Source of the DNA: Cerrena zonata
Taxonomy: Eukaryota; Basidiomycota; Agaricomycetes; Polyporales; Cerrenaceae
Assembly: GCA_038087015.1 (NCBI GenBank)
Contig: JASBNA010000023.1
Location: 62,001-126,000, forward strand
Length of the DNA stretch: 64,000 nucleotides
Direction: 5' to 3'
Below the pieces are notes generated by a model, which worked only from the letters and a program-made list of their open reading frames with translations, searched no databases and had not been told where the DNA came from. This document shows, in pieces, positions 40,435 to 49,825 of the stretch. Numbering within the stretch: position 1 is the first letter of the stretch; each line of letters opens with the position of its first letter. The position numbers were made by a program, and so were the translations under genes.

Positions 40435-41658
40435 ATGCCAGAGTCCATAGGGAGTATGGTGGTCAAGATAGTTATTAAGGATCCAAGACACCTCAAAGGG
40501 ATCAAGACAAGCTTAGAAGAGGCCAAACTTTTATCCGGGTCCCGCGATAAGATCAGTCGAAAGGACGGAGAGATTGAAATCTTGACCAACACCAATGATT
40601 GCAGGACGGTGGAAGCAAACTTGCCGGGGATATCGTATAGGCTCGAGCAGGTGGAGGTGACTGAACACCCACAGACATTTGATCAGATGGTCCGCCAGCT
40701 CTTGCAGGGAGTTCCCGAGGATGAAGTCGAGCGGTTGATGCAGAAGGTGCCGAAAAAATGGACCATCTATAAGCCCATGGTGCTATTCAAGAGTGGGACT
40801 TTTGATGATCCAGTGTGGACTAAGCATCTTAGCCCGAGCTTTTGGGAGCTGCTTAAGCAGACTGGGTTTTTCGAAAACGTAACTCATTTTGCAGTCAACA
40901 AGCCGATCATCGAGTCGGACGTGATGAGACGACCTTTCAATATCCTCCCACTCTACGGAGACTTTGGTCCACTGAGCTCGTTCGAAGAGCCCAGTGATCA
41001 AGACTTCCGATCGGCGTTTTGGTGTCAGATCACCCAGAACGGAATCATACAAACGTGGAGTCCCAAATACACCATGTTCAGTCGAGGTAACATCAAGGAA
41101 AAGGCAAGAATCTTGCAAAACTACAACATCAATCCTGGCGACTGGGGGTGTGACTTATACGCTGGTATTGGCTACTTCACCTTACTGTATCTCACCAGAG
41201 GCATGAAGATGTTTTGCTGGGAGATCAACCCGTGGTCAATCGAAGGCTTGGTAAGAGGGCTACAATCGAATAAGTTCAAATACCGAGTAGTCGAACACCA
41301 ACAAGAGTATACCAAACAACAATTTTCCCAAGACGAAATTGAAGGCATCCAAGCGGTGATTTTCAAAGAAAGCAACGAGTATTCGCTTCATCGCTTACAA
41401 GAATTGACTCCCGCCATTCTGCATATCAACTTGGGTCTACTTCCAAGTTCCAAACCTTCCTGGCAATATAGTGCCAAAATACGAAAAACCAGTCCTGGCT
41501 ATATTCACATCCATGAAAACGTTCACACCACCGACGTGGACCGCCTAAAAGACGAAATCGAGTCCTTCTTCCACCCGGGCTCCGTCCAGCATGTAGAGAA
41601 GGTGAAGACCTTTGCTCCAGACGTCTGGCACATTGTCTTTGACCTACTTACTCAATAA
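40435..41658 (+). CDS. TRM12: TRM12/TYW2, wybutosine-tRNA synthesis transferase
   Basis: 407 aa from the ATG at 40435. Transfers the aminocarboxypropyl group from SAM to the tricyclic base at G37 of tRNA-Phe (wybutosine pathway). Class I SAM fold: DWGCDLYAGIGYFTLLYL (about 241-258), FCWEINPWSIEGLVRGL, then INLGLLPSS and the late GYIHIHENV and WHIVFDLL. N-terminal KWTIYKPMVLFKSGTFDDPVW is Trm5/Tyw2-like. The gene is visibly more GC-rich, with more CTG, GGG and CCC codons than its neighbours. An out-of-frame ATG at 40411 may act as an uORF. The stop codon lies in a 16-bp tandem repeat. Confidence 0.9.
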   Translation: MPESIGSMVVKIVIKDPRHLKGIKTSLEEAKLLSGSRDKISRKDGEIEILTNTNDCRTVEANLPGISYRLEQVEVTEHPQTFDQMVRQLLQGVPEDEVERLMQKVPKKWTIYKPMVLFKSGTFDDPVWTKHLSPSFWELLKQTGFFENVTHFAVNKPIIESDVMRRPFNILPLYGDFGPLSSFEEPSDQDFRSAFWCQITQNGIIQTWSPKYTMFSRGNIKEKARILQNYNINPGDWGCDLYAGIGYFTLLYLTRGMKMFCWEINPWSIEGLVRGLQSNKFKYRVVEHQQEYTKQQFSQDEIEGIQAVIFKESNEYSLHRLQELTPAILHINLGLLPSSKPSWQYSAKIRKTSPGYIHIHENVHTTDVDRLKDEIESFFHPGSVQHVEKVKTFAPDVWHIVFDLLTQ

Positions 41659-41690
41659 CCTACTTACTCAATAACCTACTTACTCATCAA
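41643..41690 (+). repeat. 16-bp tandem repeat x3 spanning the TRM12 stop codon
   Basis: CCTACTTACTCAATAA at 41643-41658 contains the last four codons and the TAA stop. It repeats exactly at 41659-41674 and with two changes at 41675-41690. The arrangement is the same as at the FMO stop (31904-31951). Confidence 0.9.
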
Positions 41691-41988
41691 CCTCTTCCCA
41701 GTACATAGACTCAGGTTAAGCATCTCCGCCGCGCACCCGTGCACCAGACACCGGCAACTGCGCCAACAAATGATCATCTTTGTCCTTTGTTTTCGGAGTA
41801 AATGCTTTTAATAAAGGATTTTTATCTACTAAACCGTATTGAACAGGGCAACGAGGGTACTGTCACTTACTTGATTTAAAATTTCAGGTACTCAATTAGT
41901 TGTAAAAGTTTTCAGTTTCATAGCATTCGATTTTTGGAAAAAGGATTGGGCCTTTTTTAATTTTTTTTTTTTTTTTAAGTTTTTTAGT

Positions 41989-42029
<41 letters not shown>

Positions 42030-42357
42030 CTTTCTTTTGACGTTATTTTTGTTTCATTTTCATTTTTAATTTGGAAAGATTCATTCCAATTTGTATCGTC
42101 TAGCCATTCCCACATACATCTATTCGCTTTATACCACCAAACACTGTTGGCAAAGGTAGCTCACGTTGACGGATTTCAGCGAACGGTTTGACACATTTTT
42201 ATTTTGAATAAAAGGGAAAACAAACAACTAAAGGAAAACCCGAAAAAAAACAACAAAAAACCCAAAACAAAAACTCACTCCCAGACCATTTTAATTAATA
42301 ATTGCCAGGTTACTAGCTTGTCGAGTAGTTGGTCCATTGAGTAATAATCTATTCAAG
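41659..42357. other. TRM12-CRZ1 intergenic region with a 40-nt T run
   Basis: CRZ1 promoter. It holds the repeat tail, a Rap1-like site (41733-41746), a T-rich block ending in 40 consecutive T (41990-42029) and an A-rich leader (42210-42275). The T run should exclude nucleosomes. No gene seen. Confidence 0.7.
41733..41746 (+). promoter_or_regulatory. Rap1-like site (GCACCCGTGCACCA)
   Basis: GCACCCGTGCACCA on the + strand, the only one of the five copies in this orientation. It lies about 610 bp before the CRZ1 ATG and contains GTGCAC, itself a palindrome. Confidence 0.4.
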
Positions 42358-44513
42358 ATGTCAAATAACCATATTCCCATAAAAACAGAGGATGATCAAA
42401 TGTATCATCAGGTTCCTATGAAGACGGAGGATGATCAATTATATGATATGCTAAATTTTTCACCTCCAATGATACCTAATAAGAATGGACGTCAGGAATC
42501 GCAACCGGCGAATCAAGCTTTTCTGAATTCGACCTCTCCATCGATACCTTCAACCAATATAGAATTTGATCATTCAAAAAGTCCAATAGAGAGAGATATG
42601 AACGAACTATTGGTTAACGACCAATCAATCATTAATCAACCTAAATTTCAGATTAATGATAATAATCAGTTCCATAAGAATGTTAATATTAATCTAGGTA
42701 ATAAATCGGGATTATCGTTAAATACGGATAATCTATACCAAAATCATTCAAATAATGATTTATTATCACCAACAAATTTCAATAACTATAATAATAATAG
42801 TTCAAGTACGTTTTTAAATCCAAGAAGTCCAAGTGTCTATTCAAATCATTCTTTATATAGTGATGCTTCATCAAATCCAGCAAGTCCATTTTTGGATGCT
42901 TTATCACATTTCAGTAATAATCACCAATCAAGTTTAAATGAATCGGCAAGTCCTTTACCCAACCAATTTAATGATATTCCTCAATCGGTTCCGTATCTAG
43001 GCCATGACGTTTCAAATTCAATGAACAATTTCGATACCGAAATTGCTTTAGGTGGTTCTATTTCAAGTACTAACTTGATTGGTATGACCCAGCCAAATCA
43101 ATCAAATCACTTGATTAATCAAGTTAATGAAACGTCTCCTCAATATAACCAACAGATTGGTCAAAATCCTCAGTTTAATTTCTCATTAACTGAAGAACCT
43201 TTGCCTCAATTAAATGCTAATTTAATCCATAATCAATTAACCAATGACTTGAGTCAATTGACCGAAAACAACTTGATCAATTACAACAATACGATTCTGC
43301 AACAATCAAATCAATTACAACAACAGCAACAGCAACAACAACAACTTCATCAACAACAGCTTCATCAACAATTTGAACAACAACAAATGCTTCTACATCA
43401 ACAAGCTCAAAATCAGCTTCAACAACGTGAAGTGACCATTTCAATAGATAAAGCACCGGAAACTGTTGCTAGAACACCTTCACTATTTTCAAACTCTTCA
43501 AGAATTCTTCAGTTGAAAATTCACCTCATCAAGGTTCAAATACTGATCAAAATATTCAAAATAATCAAAACAATTTAAATCCTTTATTCCATAGTAATAG
43601 TACCTCAAACTTAATGATCAATTCACAATTATCCCCTTCAAGTCCTGGGTCAGTGGTTTCAGATTTATCTGAAAATCAACAAAATTTATTACTCAAGCCG
43701 GAAGAATTTCAAAATATTAAAAGAGGTCGTAGGAAAAATCACTCAAACAAAACTCATCAACATTCAAGATCAAGATCAAGACTGAGATCCTCTATAACAA
43801 GTGATATGGACGAGGATGGATTAAGCGATAATGATCAAAATCAAAATATTGATAATGATGACTCAAATAAAAATTTGTCCATTTCTTCAAGGGAAAAAAT
43901 GTTGGAATTAGCATCTCCAAATCAATCATCCAAAAGAACTCAGAAACATCCTTCTGTTTACGCTTGTCATTTATGTGATAAAAGATTCACTAGACCCTAT
44001 AATTTGAAATCCCATTTGAGAACTCATACTGATGAAAGACCCTTTATATGTAATGTTTGTGGTAAAGCTTTTGCTAGACAACATGATCGTAAAAGACATG
44101 AAGACTTACATACCGGTGAAAAGAAATTCCAATGTAAAGGTTTCTTAAAAGATGGTACTCCTTACGGTTGTGGCAGAAAATTTGCAAGAGCTGATGCTTT
44201 AAGAAGACATTTTCAAACTGAAGCTGGTAAAGAATGTATAAGACTCTTAGTCGAAGAAGATGAGCGTGAAAAAGTATCCAATGGACAATCGAAACTTGAA
44301 AAAAATGGTGATCTAAATGATAATTCGGCTATTGGAATGGCTAATATAATGAATGCCCAAAATGCTTCCTTAAATCCTCCAACTACTAACTCCTCAAACA
44401 ACAATGATGAAACTAGCTCGAATGATTTCCTAAGTCCTACAAGTGCGTTATTAAGCAGTACTTCAAACAGTGTTCAATCAATTCCTCAGGTTGCAATTTC
44501 TCCTCCTGATTAG
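42358..44513 (+). CDS. CRZ1: CRZ1 calcineurin-responsive zinc-finger factor, broken by a 1-base deletion
   Basis: Transcription factor activated by calcineurin under Ca2+, cation and cell-wall stress. ATG at 42358 (upstream in-frame codons reach only TTG). The N half is Asn/Ser/Gln-rich with a polyQ patch (about 322-345) and paired KTEDDQxY repeats. The frame is lost at 43501: after SLFSNSS it reads RILQLK and stops at 43578. Adding one A there restores [12 protein letters not shown] and joins the C half, giving 718 aa. Two C2H2 fingers ([19 protein letters not shown] and [19 protein letters not shown]) and the third Crz1-type finger with [17 protein letters not shown] are intact. The broken site would remove the DNA-binding domain if real. 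Long T and A tracts precede it. Confidence 0.9.
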
Positions 44514-44882
44514 TTCTCTGATGTCACCTGGACTAACCTTTGTTTTTTCGTTTTCTCTTACATTTCTATTCTTCTGATTCGTCGTAACTTCTTACGTCTT
44601 GTTTATTTCTTTATATATATTGTCTGTTTTTTTTTTTTTTGCTTTTTTAATTTTTTTTTTATTATCAACGCTTAATGGTTATATGGAGTTTTATTTTCTG
44701 GTTTCTTTCACTTACTTCTCTCTTCAAAATTTTCCTTATGTTTTGCTTACTGTATCTACATTTGCTGATGAATGGATGAATAAAAAACAAGAACACTATC
44801 AAATATACAGATCTTGTAATATCTAACCCGATGTAGCTTAATGAAGTTTTGAAGTAATTGACGTTTTTTCAGTCTTTTCTCG

Positions 44883-44913
<31 letters not shown>

Positions 44914-44976
44914 AGTTTTTTTTTTTTTGAAAAAGAATTATACCAGCCTGAAAGGTACCCATAATTACATAACAAG
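44514..44976. other. CRZ1-SAM50 intergenic region
   Basis: 463 bp, T-rich (T runs at about 44628-44640, 44889-44912). A 75-codon open frame (44599-44826) lacks an ATG start and is Phe/Leu-rich from T runs; not a gene. Confidence 0.65.
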
Positions 44977-46437
44977 ATGTCATTGGAATATGAAGAGCTG
45001 ATGATAGATAGGCTATCACGCCAGTCGAAGAGTCAAGAGCATGCAACAAAAGAGGAAAAGGAATTACAAGAATTACGCGATTCTAAACAACAATTAATGA
45101 TGAAGCAGAGTCAAGACTACTTAGAGACTCTATTCAAAGACCAAGCAAGCAGTCCAGTATCAATAAAAAATGCCCAAATAACTAATTCCCAGTCTTTCAG
45201 GGACCTGATTTTGAAAGAACAATTTAAACCAATATTAGCTACGAACATCACAACTTTGAATGACTTTTTCCAAAAGCTTGATTTAGTGAATGAAAATTTA
45301 AATAAATTGAACATAGTTGAAAATTCATTGGTTTCGCTTCACCAGTTGCCCAGAAAGTTATTCCATCGCAATAAATTTATACCCCAGGTAGTACCTGTTT
45401 TCAATATAATACCAAATAAGAAGTTTTACGCCAAAACAGGTACAAATATAGGTAATGGGGAAGGAGATGGATATATTCAATTTCAATTGAAAAATATATT
45501 TGGGGGCGCTGAAAATTTGATTTTTGATGCTATAACTGGTACCAAAACACAGTCATCATACCATCTTAATTATAATCAGCCAATTTTGAACCAATCCAAT
45601 TACATTTTAGAAAACATTTTATCATTGAACACCAGAAAATTAGACTGGATCAATTGTGATGTTAAAACCAGAGGTTTAACAAATCGAATCTATACCCAAT
45701 ATTCAAGTAATATAAACCATGAATTGATCATGGAAAATCAATGGAGATCATTAATCAATACTGGATCGAAGTCTTTGGAAGTGATAAACCAAACCGGGGA
45801 GGATTTCAAATCTTCTTTAATATATAACTGGAGATACGATACTAGAAATAATAGGTCTTTACCAACCAGTGGGAAATATTTAAGACTCGGTATTGAATAT
45901 AATGGTTTGTTTAACTTCAATACTTATAAATATGTTAAATTGGTTTATGAGTCTCAATTTGCTTATAAGTTTGCTAAAAACCATTCATTAATTTTGAGTA
46001 ACAAATCGGGTATTTTACATTCATTAAATGGCAATAGCTCAATACTTGATAGATTTTATATTGGAGGTCCAAATGATGTGCGATCATTTACCATTAATGG
46101 ATTAGGTCCTAAAAACTATAATTCATCAATTGGAGGAGATTATTTCTTAAATGGTGGGATATCAGTAATTTCTAATATCCCAAGGTATGAGGAATCTAAT
46201 TTTAAAATTCATAATTTTATAAATTTTGGTAAACTATTACCAATTAATCAAACTAAACCTTCTAAAGAGTTAGCTAAAGATTTAATCAAAGAACACTCAA
46301 TAAGTTATGGATTTGGTTTATTATTCAATCATCCAGTTGCAAGATTTGAATTAAATTTTGTCTTACCATTAGCAGTACATGAACGAGATTATACTAGAAA
46401 AGGTATACAATATGGTATTGGTATTTCATTTTTATAA
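44977..46437 (+). CDS. SAM50: SAM50/TOB55, mitochondrial outer-membrane assembly barrel
   Basis: 486 aa, matching the ~484 of S. cerevisiae. Core of the SAM complex that folds beta-barrel proteins into the mitochondrial outer membrane. No cleaved presequence. A POTRA-like domain covers about 55-130 (NAQITNSQSFRDLILKEQF ... LNIVENSLVSL). The Omp85 barrel follows, with RDTRNNRSLPTSGKYLRLGIEY-like YDTRNNRSLPTSGKYLRLG (loop 6 region near RFYIGGPNDVRSFTINGLGPK, about 355-375) and the C-terminal beta signal QYGIGISFL. Intact frame; converges with CAB2 43 bp away. Confidence 0.94.
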   Translation: MSLEYEELMIDRLSRQSKSQEHATKEEKELQELRDSKQQLMMKQSQDYLETLFKDQASSPVSIKNAQITNSQSFRDLILKEQFKPILATNITTLNDFFQKLDLVNENLNKLNIVENSLVSLHQLPRKLFHRNKFIPQVVPVFNIIPNKKFYAKTGTNIGNGEGDGYIQFQLKNIFGGAENLIFDAITGTKTQSSYHLNYNQPILNQSNYILENILSLNTRKLDWINCDVKTRGLTNRIYTQYSSNINHELIMENQWRSLINTGSKSLEVINQTGEDFKSSLIYNWRYDTRNNRSLPTSGKYLRLGIEYNGLFNFNTYKYVKLVYESQFAYKFAKNHSLILSNKSGILHSLNGNSSILDRFYIGGPNDVRSFTINGLGPKNYNSSIGGDYFLNGGISVISNIPRYEESNFKIHNFINFGKLLPINQTKPSKELAKDLIKEHSISYGFGLLFNHPVARFELNFVLPLAVHERDYTRKGIQYGIGISFL

Positions 46438-46480
46438 TCAGTGTATATAAATAAAGGCATAAAATGTATATAGATAATAT

Positions 46481-47525
46481 TTATTTTCTATCGTGATTTG
46501 TAACCCAAGATTTATGTTCTTTTATTACTTCTGGAATGATCAAACTTTCAATTTCAACATCTTGATCAATTTGTTTATCGGTTAATGTTATCCAATTTTC
46601 TTTACCATCAGGAGTAACGAAGACAACTTCTTTTTTCCTAGTTTGTAATAAATTTCCAATTACTAATTGGTGTTGATATCTATCTAAAGCTGATTTAGCC
46701 TTCTTAATAAGAATAGAACTATCGGTTTCCAATTTAAAAGATACAATCATTGCACTAGGAGCCCAATTATCAACTAACCTACTCAAAAATTTAGGAACTT
46801 GCTCCAAATCAACAATAAGCTTACCCGTGGCTTGAGATTGAATTTTATGTTGAGGTAATCTTGATTGAGGTAAAAAAAAATCTGAAACTGCAGCAGCCAA
46901 ATAAAATAAAGCTTTTGAATCTAAAGACTGTAATAAGTTCAGATATTGTCCTTAAAGTATATAAATACTGATTCACCGTAGTAAATGGTACCAATAATAA
47001 AGATTTTGAAGTTTTAGCATCATTATATTTTCTTAAAACAACCAACATTTGATCGGCAAAATCAGGATTGATTTCAACTTTATTATTCACTTCAGTCATG
47101 TAATCCAAAAAACAATTGGTGGTATGACTATAATGTCTCGAATATGGCAAAAGACTAAACTCCCGATGCAAAAAAATCACTGCATAATCATTCTCTAAGA
47201 AATATTCTGCTGAGGTTGCACCTCTAGTACCAGCACTGAAATTATCAATAAACCTAACAGTATTATTCTCCAATGGCACAGTGGTACCTCCAGAGGTCAC
47301 CAACACCACCTTCTTACCGGTCACCTTCTTGTGATGTTCAATGAACTCCGAAACCTGATCGGATATTTCTCCCAAGTAGCTTGGAGGTTTATGGGTTTTG
47401 AAATACTTATCCTCATCGGATATCTGAGCAGCTGGGAAATCCGGTATCGTTCGATCTATGGCCGAATCTGCTTCCGGGTTCGACGTACGAAACGACTTGG
47501 ACTGCTTGGGGCTAATTGGAGTCAT
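46481..47525 (-). CDS. CAB2: CAB2 phosphopantothenoylcysteine synthetase, broken by a 1-base insertion
   Basis: Joins 4'-phosphopantothenate and cysteine in coenzyme A synthesis. The first frame (47525 on) has VVLVTSGGTTVPLENNTVRF, IDNFSAGTRGATSAEYFL and HREFSLLPYSRHYSH, all diagnostic of the DFP/PPCS fold. It then loses register after TLRTISEL and stops at 46847-46845. The frame from about 46930 on restores LQSLDSKALFYLAAAVSDFFLP, SFKLETDSSILIKKAKSAL and the nucleotide-end NHDRK. Dropping one base at about 46931-46937 gives 347 aa (S. cerevisiae ~365). Both halves are conserved; likely an assembly indel. Confidence 0.9.
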
Positions 47526-48151
47526 CTCTTAATGGTTTATCTAAGCATAGGCTACTCAAGTTAAAGTAGTATTCGTTTCGTCGTTTATTCACCAAAGAAA
47601 AGAAAAAAAAAATCAGTTTGGTCCCCCACAAAAACGGTCAGTGTGCGAGTTGCAACAATCTCTATCCATCACATCTGCTACCCAGGACACCAGTACTGGC
47701 TCTGGCCGACTGGCAGCCAGGGCTTATCTGCTTGAGGGCTGGAATAAGGGTTGAAATAAGGGTAAATTCAAGGCTAAAAACGGGGGAAAAACGGTCGTCG
47801 CAAGTTGGAGCTGGAGATCAAAACTGAAATTTTAACTGTCAAACGACAATCCATTCCACTTACCAGCACCCTTCTTCTTTTTCACTTCAATTCAGACTTT
47901 ATCATTCTATCTTTCTTTGGACCATCTAGGTCATTTTGGCTGAACGAGTCTTGCAAACTGTCTATTTCCAGTGGGTTTGTCAGCTGCCTTTGGTGTCTTT
48001 TTTGAGTGAGGCAAAAAAACCAACAGATTCTTTAAAAAAAAAAAAAAAAAAAAGGTTTTATCTTCTTCTGATAACAATTTGACTTATCTTTGGCATTGCT
48101 AGATTAATAGGACACTGGGAGAAAAGATAGGCCAGAGAGATATAGAAGAGG
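47526..48151. other. Divergent promoter CAB2/SSN8
   Basis: 626 bp with an A20 run (about 48033-48053) 100 bp before SSN8. A higher-GC patch (about 47620-47830) contains a 70-codon frame without ATG; not called as a gene. Confidence 0.6.
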
Positions 48152-49334
48152 ATGTCTGCTGATTTTTGGAGCTCTTCCCAGAGAACGCGATGGCAATTGA
48201 CCCGACTGAACTTGCTTGAGAGCAGAAGAAAGTTGATGATACTAGAGAAGAAGATGATTCAGAATGGGTTTATCAAGGATTATCCTAATATCAACTATGA
48301 CTACAACATGAGGATCTATTTGCATACGTTGTTGGTGAAGTTGGGACGAAGATTGAACATCAGACAAGTGGCGTTGGCTAGCGCCGAAGTCTACTTGACC
48401 CGATTTCTAACTCGAGTTTTATTGAAGGAGATAAATGTTTATTTATTGGTAACTACGTGTATTTACGTGGCGTGCAAGATCGAGGAGTGTCCTCAGCACA
48501 TTCGATTGATTATCTCTGAAGCCCGAAATCTCTGGCCAGAGTATATACCTCATGATATAACCAAATTAGCTGAGTTTGAATTTTATTTAATTGAAGAGAT
48601 GGAGAGTTTTTTGTTTTTACATCATCCTTATAAATCGTTGATGCAAATAAGGTCTTTCTTGGAAGAAAACTATAGTGTGTATGGGTTCCGGTTGACTAAT
48701 GATGAACTACAAAACTGTTGGTCTTTGATTAACGATAGTTACATCACCGATTTACATTTACTATTTCCTCCCCATATCATAGCGGTTGCATCAATCTACA
48801 TCACGGTGGTCTTGAAGAAAAACTTGACGGCGCTAAGAGGTGGCACCAGTGGTGGTGCCAGCAGCGGCGGCGCCGCCGCCACTGGCGCCGTCAGTGGGTC
48901 CTCTACCACTGGAGCCTCTGCTGGATCTACAGATGGACCCGGAGGGATCTCTACTAGCGCAAGCACCATCAACCAAGCCCAGCAGCTCCAGCGGACAAAC
49001 TCCAGACAAGACGCCAGTAACACCGATGCAAATCGATGACTTGATGGCATTGGCAAACTCCAGCAACAATCACCCGCAGACCACCAACTCTACAATCAAC
49101 CAGCCCAACACCCAGTCCCAGGATGAGTTCGATCCCTCCCACTTCCAGGATATCAAACTAGACGAAGACACCATCAAAATCAACAAGTTCATGAACTTTC
49201 TCAGCCATTCCCACATCAACCTAGATGAAGTCGTCGAGTCAATGCAGGACATGATCAATCTCTACGTGGTTTGGAATAGATACAATGAGAACAGTGTTCG
49301 TAAAGCTCTCCAGTACATGCTTCTAAACCGTTAG
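48152..49334 (+). CDS. SSN8: SSN8/SRB11 cyclin C (Mediator kinase module), broken by a 1-base insertion
   Basis: Cyclin partner of Cdk8 in the Mediator kinase module. Starts MSADFWSSSQRTRW, the cyclin C hallmark. The cyclin fold covers about 40-225 (NMRIYLHTLLVKLGRRLNIRQVALASAEVYLTRF, VTTCIYVACKIEECPQHIRLI, LAEFEFYLIEEMESFLFLHHPY, LLFPPHIIAVASIYITVVL). After LTALRGG a Gly/Ser/Ala linker begins. The first frame ends at 49039, but the +1 frame carries the C terminus (TPDKTPVTPMQIDDLMAL, DEDTIKINKFMNFLSHSHINLDEVVESMQDMINLY). One surplus base somewhere in the linker (48838-49030) explains it; corrected length 393 aa. The linker is GC-rich, unlike neighbours, and the exact site is not determinable by eye. 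Confidence 0.88.
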
Positions 49335-49362
49335 CCCTTCAATACCCTCTGCTTATATAATC

Positions 49363-49554
49363 TTACAATACAAACGGCACAGCTTCCTCCTGATTGTCTG
49401 CTCCCTTGACAAAGACCTCCAATTCCTTGCTGAAATCAACCGATTTTCCTCCTCCAACGGTGAAAATTGCACCAGTTTGAATTTTTGTTTGGCTTTTTTT
49501 TTGTTTTGTTAGTTCCTGTGTCTTTGTTTTGTGAATTGTTTCTCTCAAAAAGAG

Positions 49555-49596
<42 letters not shown>

Positions 49597-49770
49597 ACAA
49601 AAATCAACACCAATTCAAGCCAACAAATACATTAATTTGAGATACCAGGATAAAATTTCAGTTTGCCAGGGACCAGTTGGTTTGAACGTTTTGGATACAC
49701 GAAGACAGAGAGTGAGTGGGCCACCGAAGGTTGTTAATTTGAACTTGTACAGAGTTTTTTTGTTTGACAT
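49363..49770 (-). CDS. Candidate short spliced gene (about 89 aa), unknown function
   Basis: The frame ending at 49363 encodes QTGAIFTVGGGKSVDFS and ELEVFVKGADNQEEAVPFVL with coding-like codons but has no ATG. On the minus strand just upstream are a 3' splice site (AAAAAG, ending at 49493) and a good branch point AACTAAC (49514-49508). Further up, an ATG at 49770 opens MSNKKTLYKFKLTTFGGPL. Two possible donors, GTATTT (49630) and GTATCT (49645), both keep the phase and give about 89 or 84 aa. The candidate intron contains the 38-nt A/T run. Against it: the start is only 55 bp from the LAG1 start on the other strand, and the donors are not the consensus GTATGT. Not a family I recognise. Confidence 0.35.
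49555..49592. repeat. 38-nt poly(dA:dT) run
   Basis: Thirty-eight consecutive A on the + strand upstream of LAG1, one of the longest homopolymers in the window alongside the T40 at 41990-42029. It is likely nucleosome-excluding and its exact length is likely unreliable in the assembly. Confidence 0.85.
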
Positions 49771-49825
49771 TGGCTTTAATATTGTCTTTTTCTTTTTTTC
49801 CTTTTTTTTCAGTTGGTGAAAAAAG

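Noticed and set aside
44599..44826. 75-codon Phe-rich frame after CRZ1
   Set aside because: No ATG start; product of T runs.
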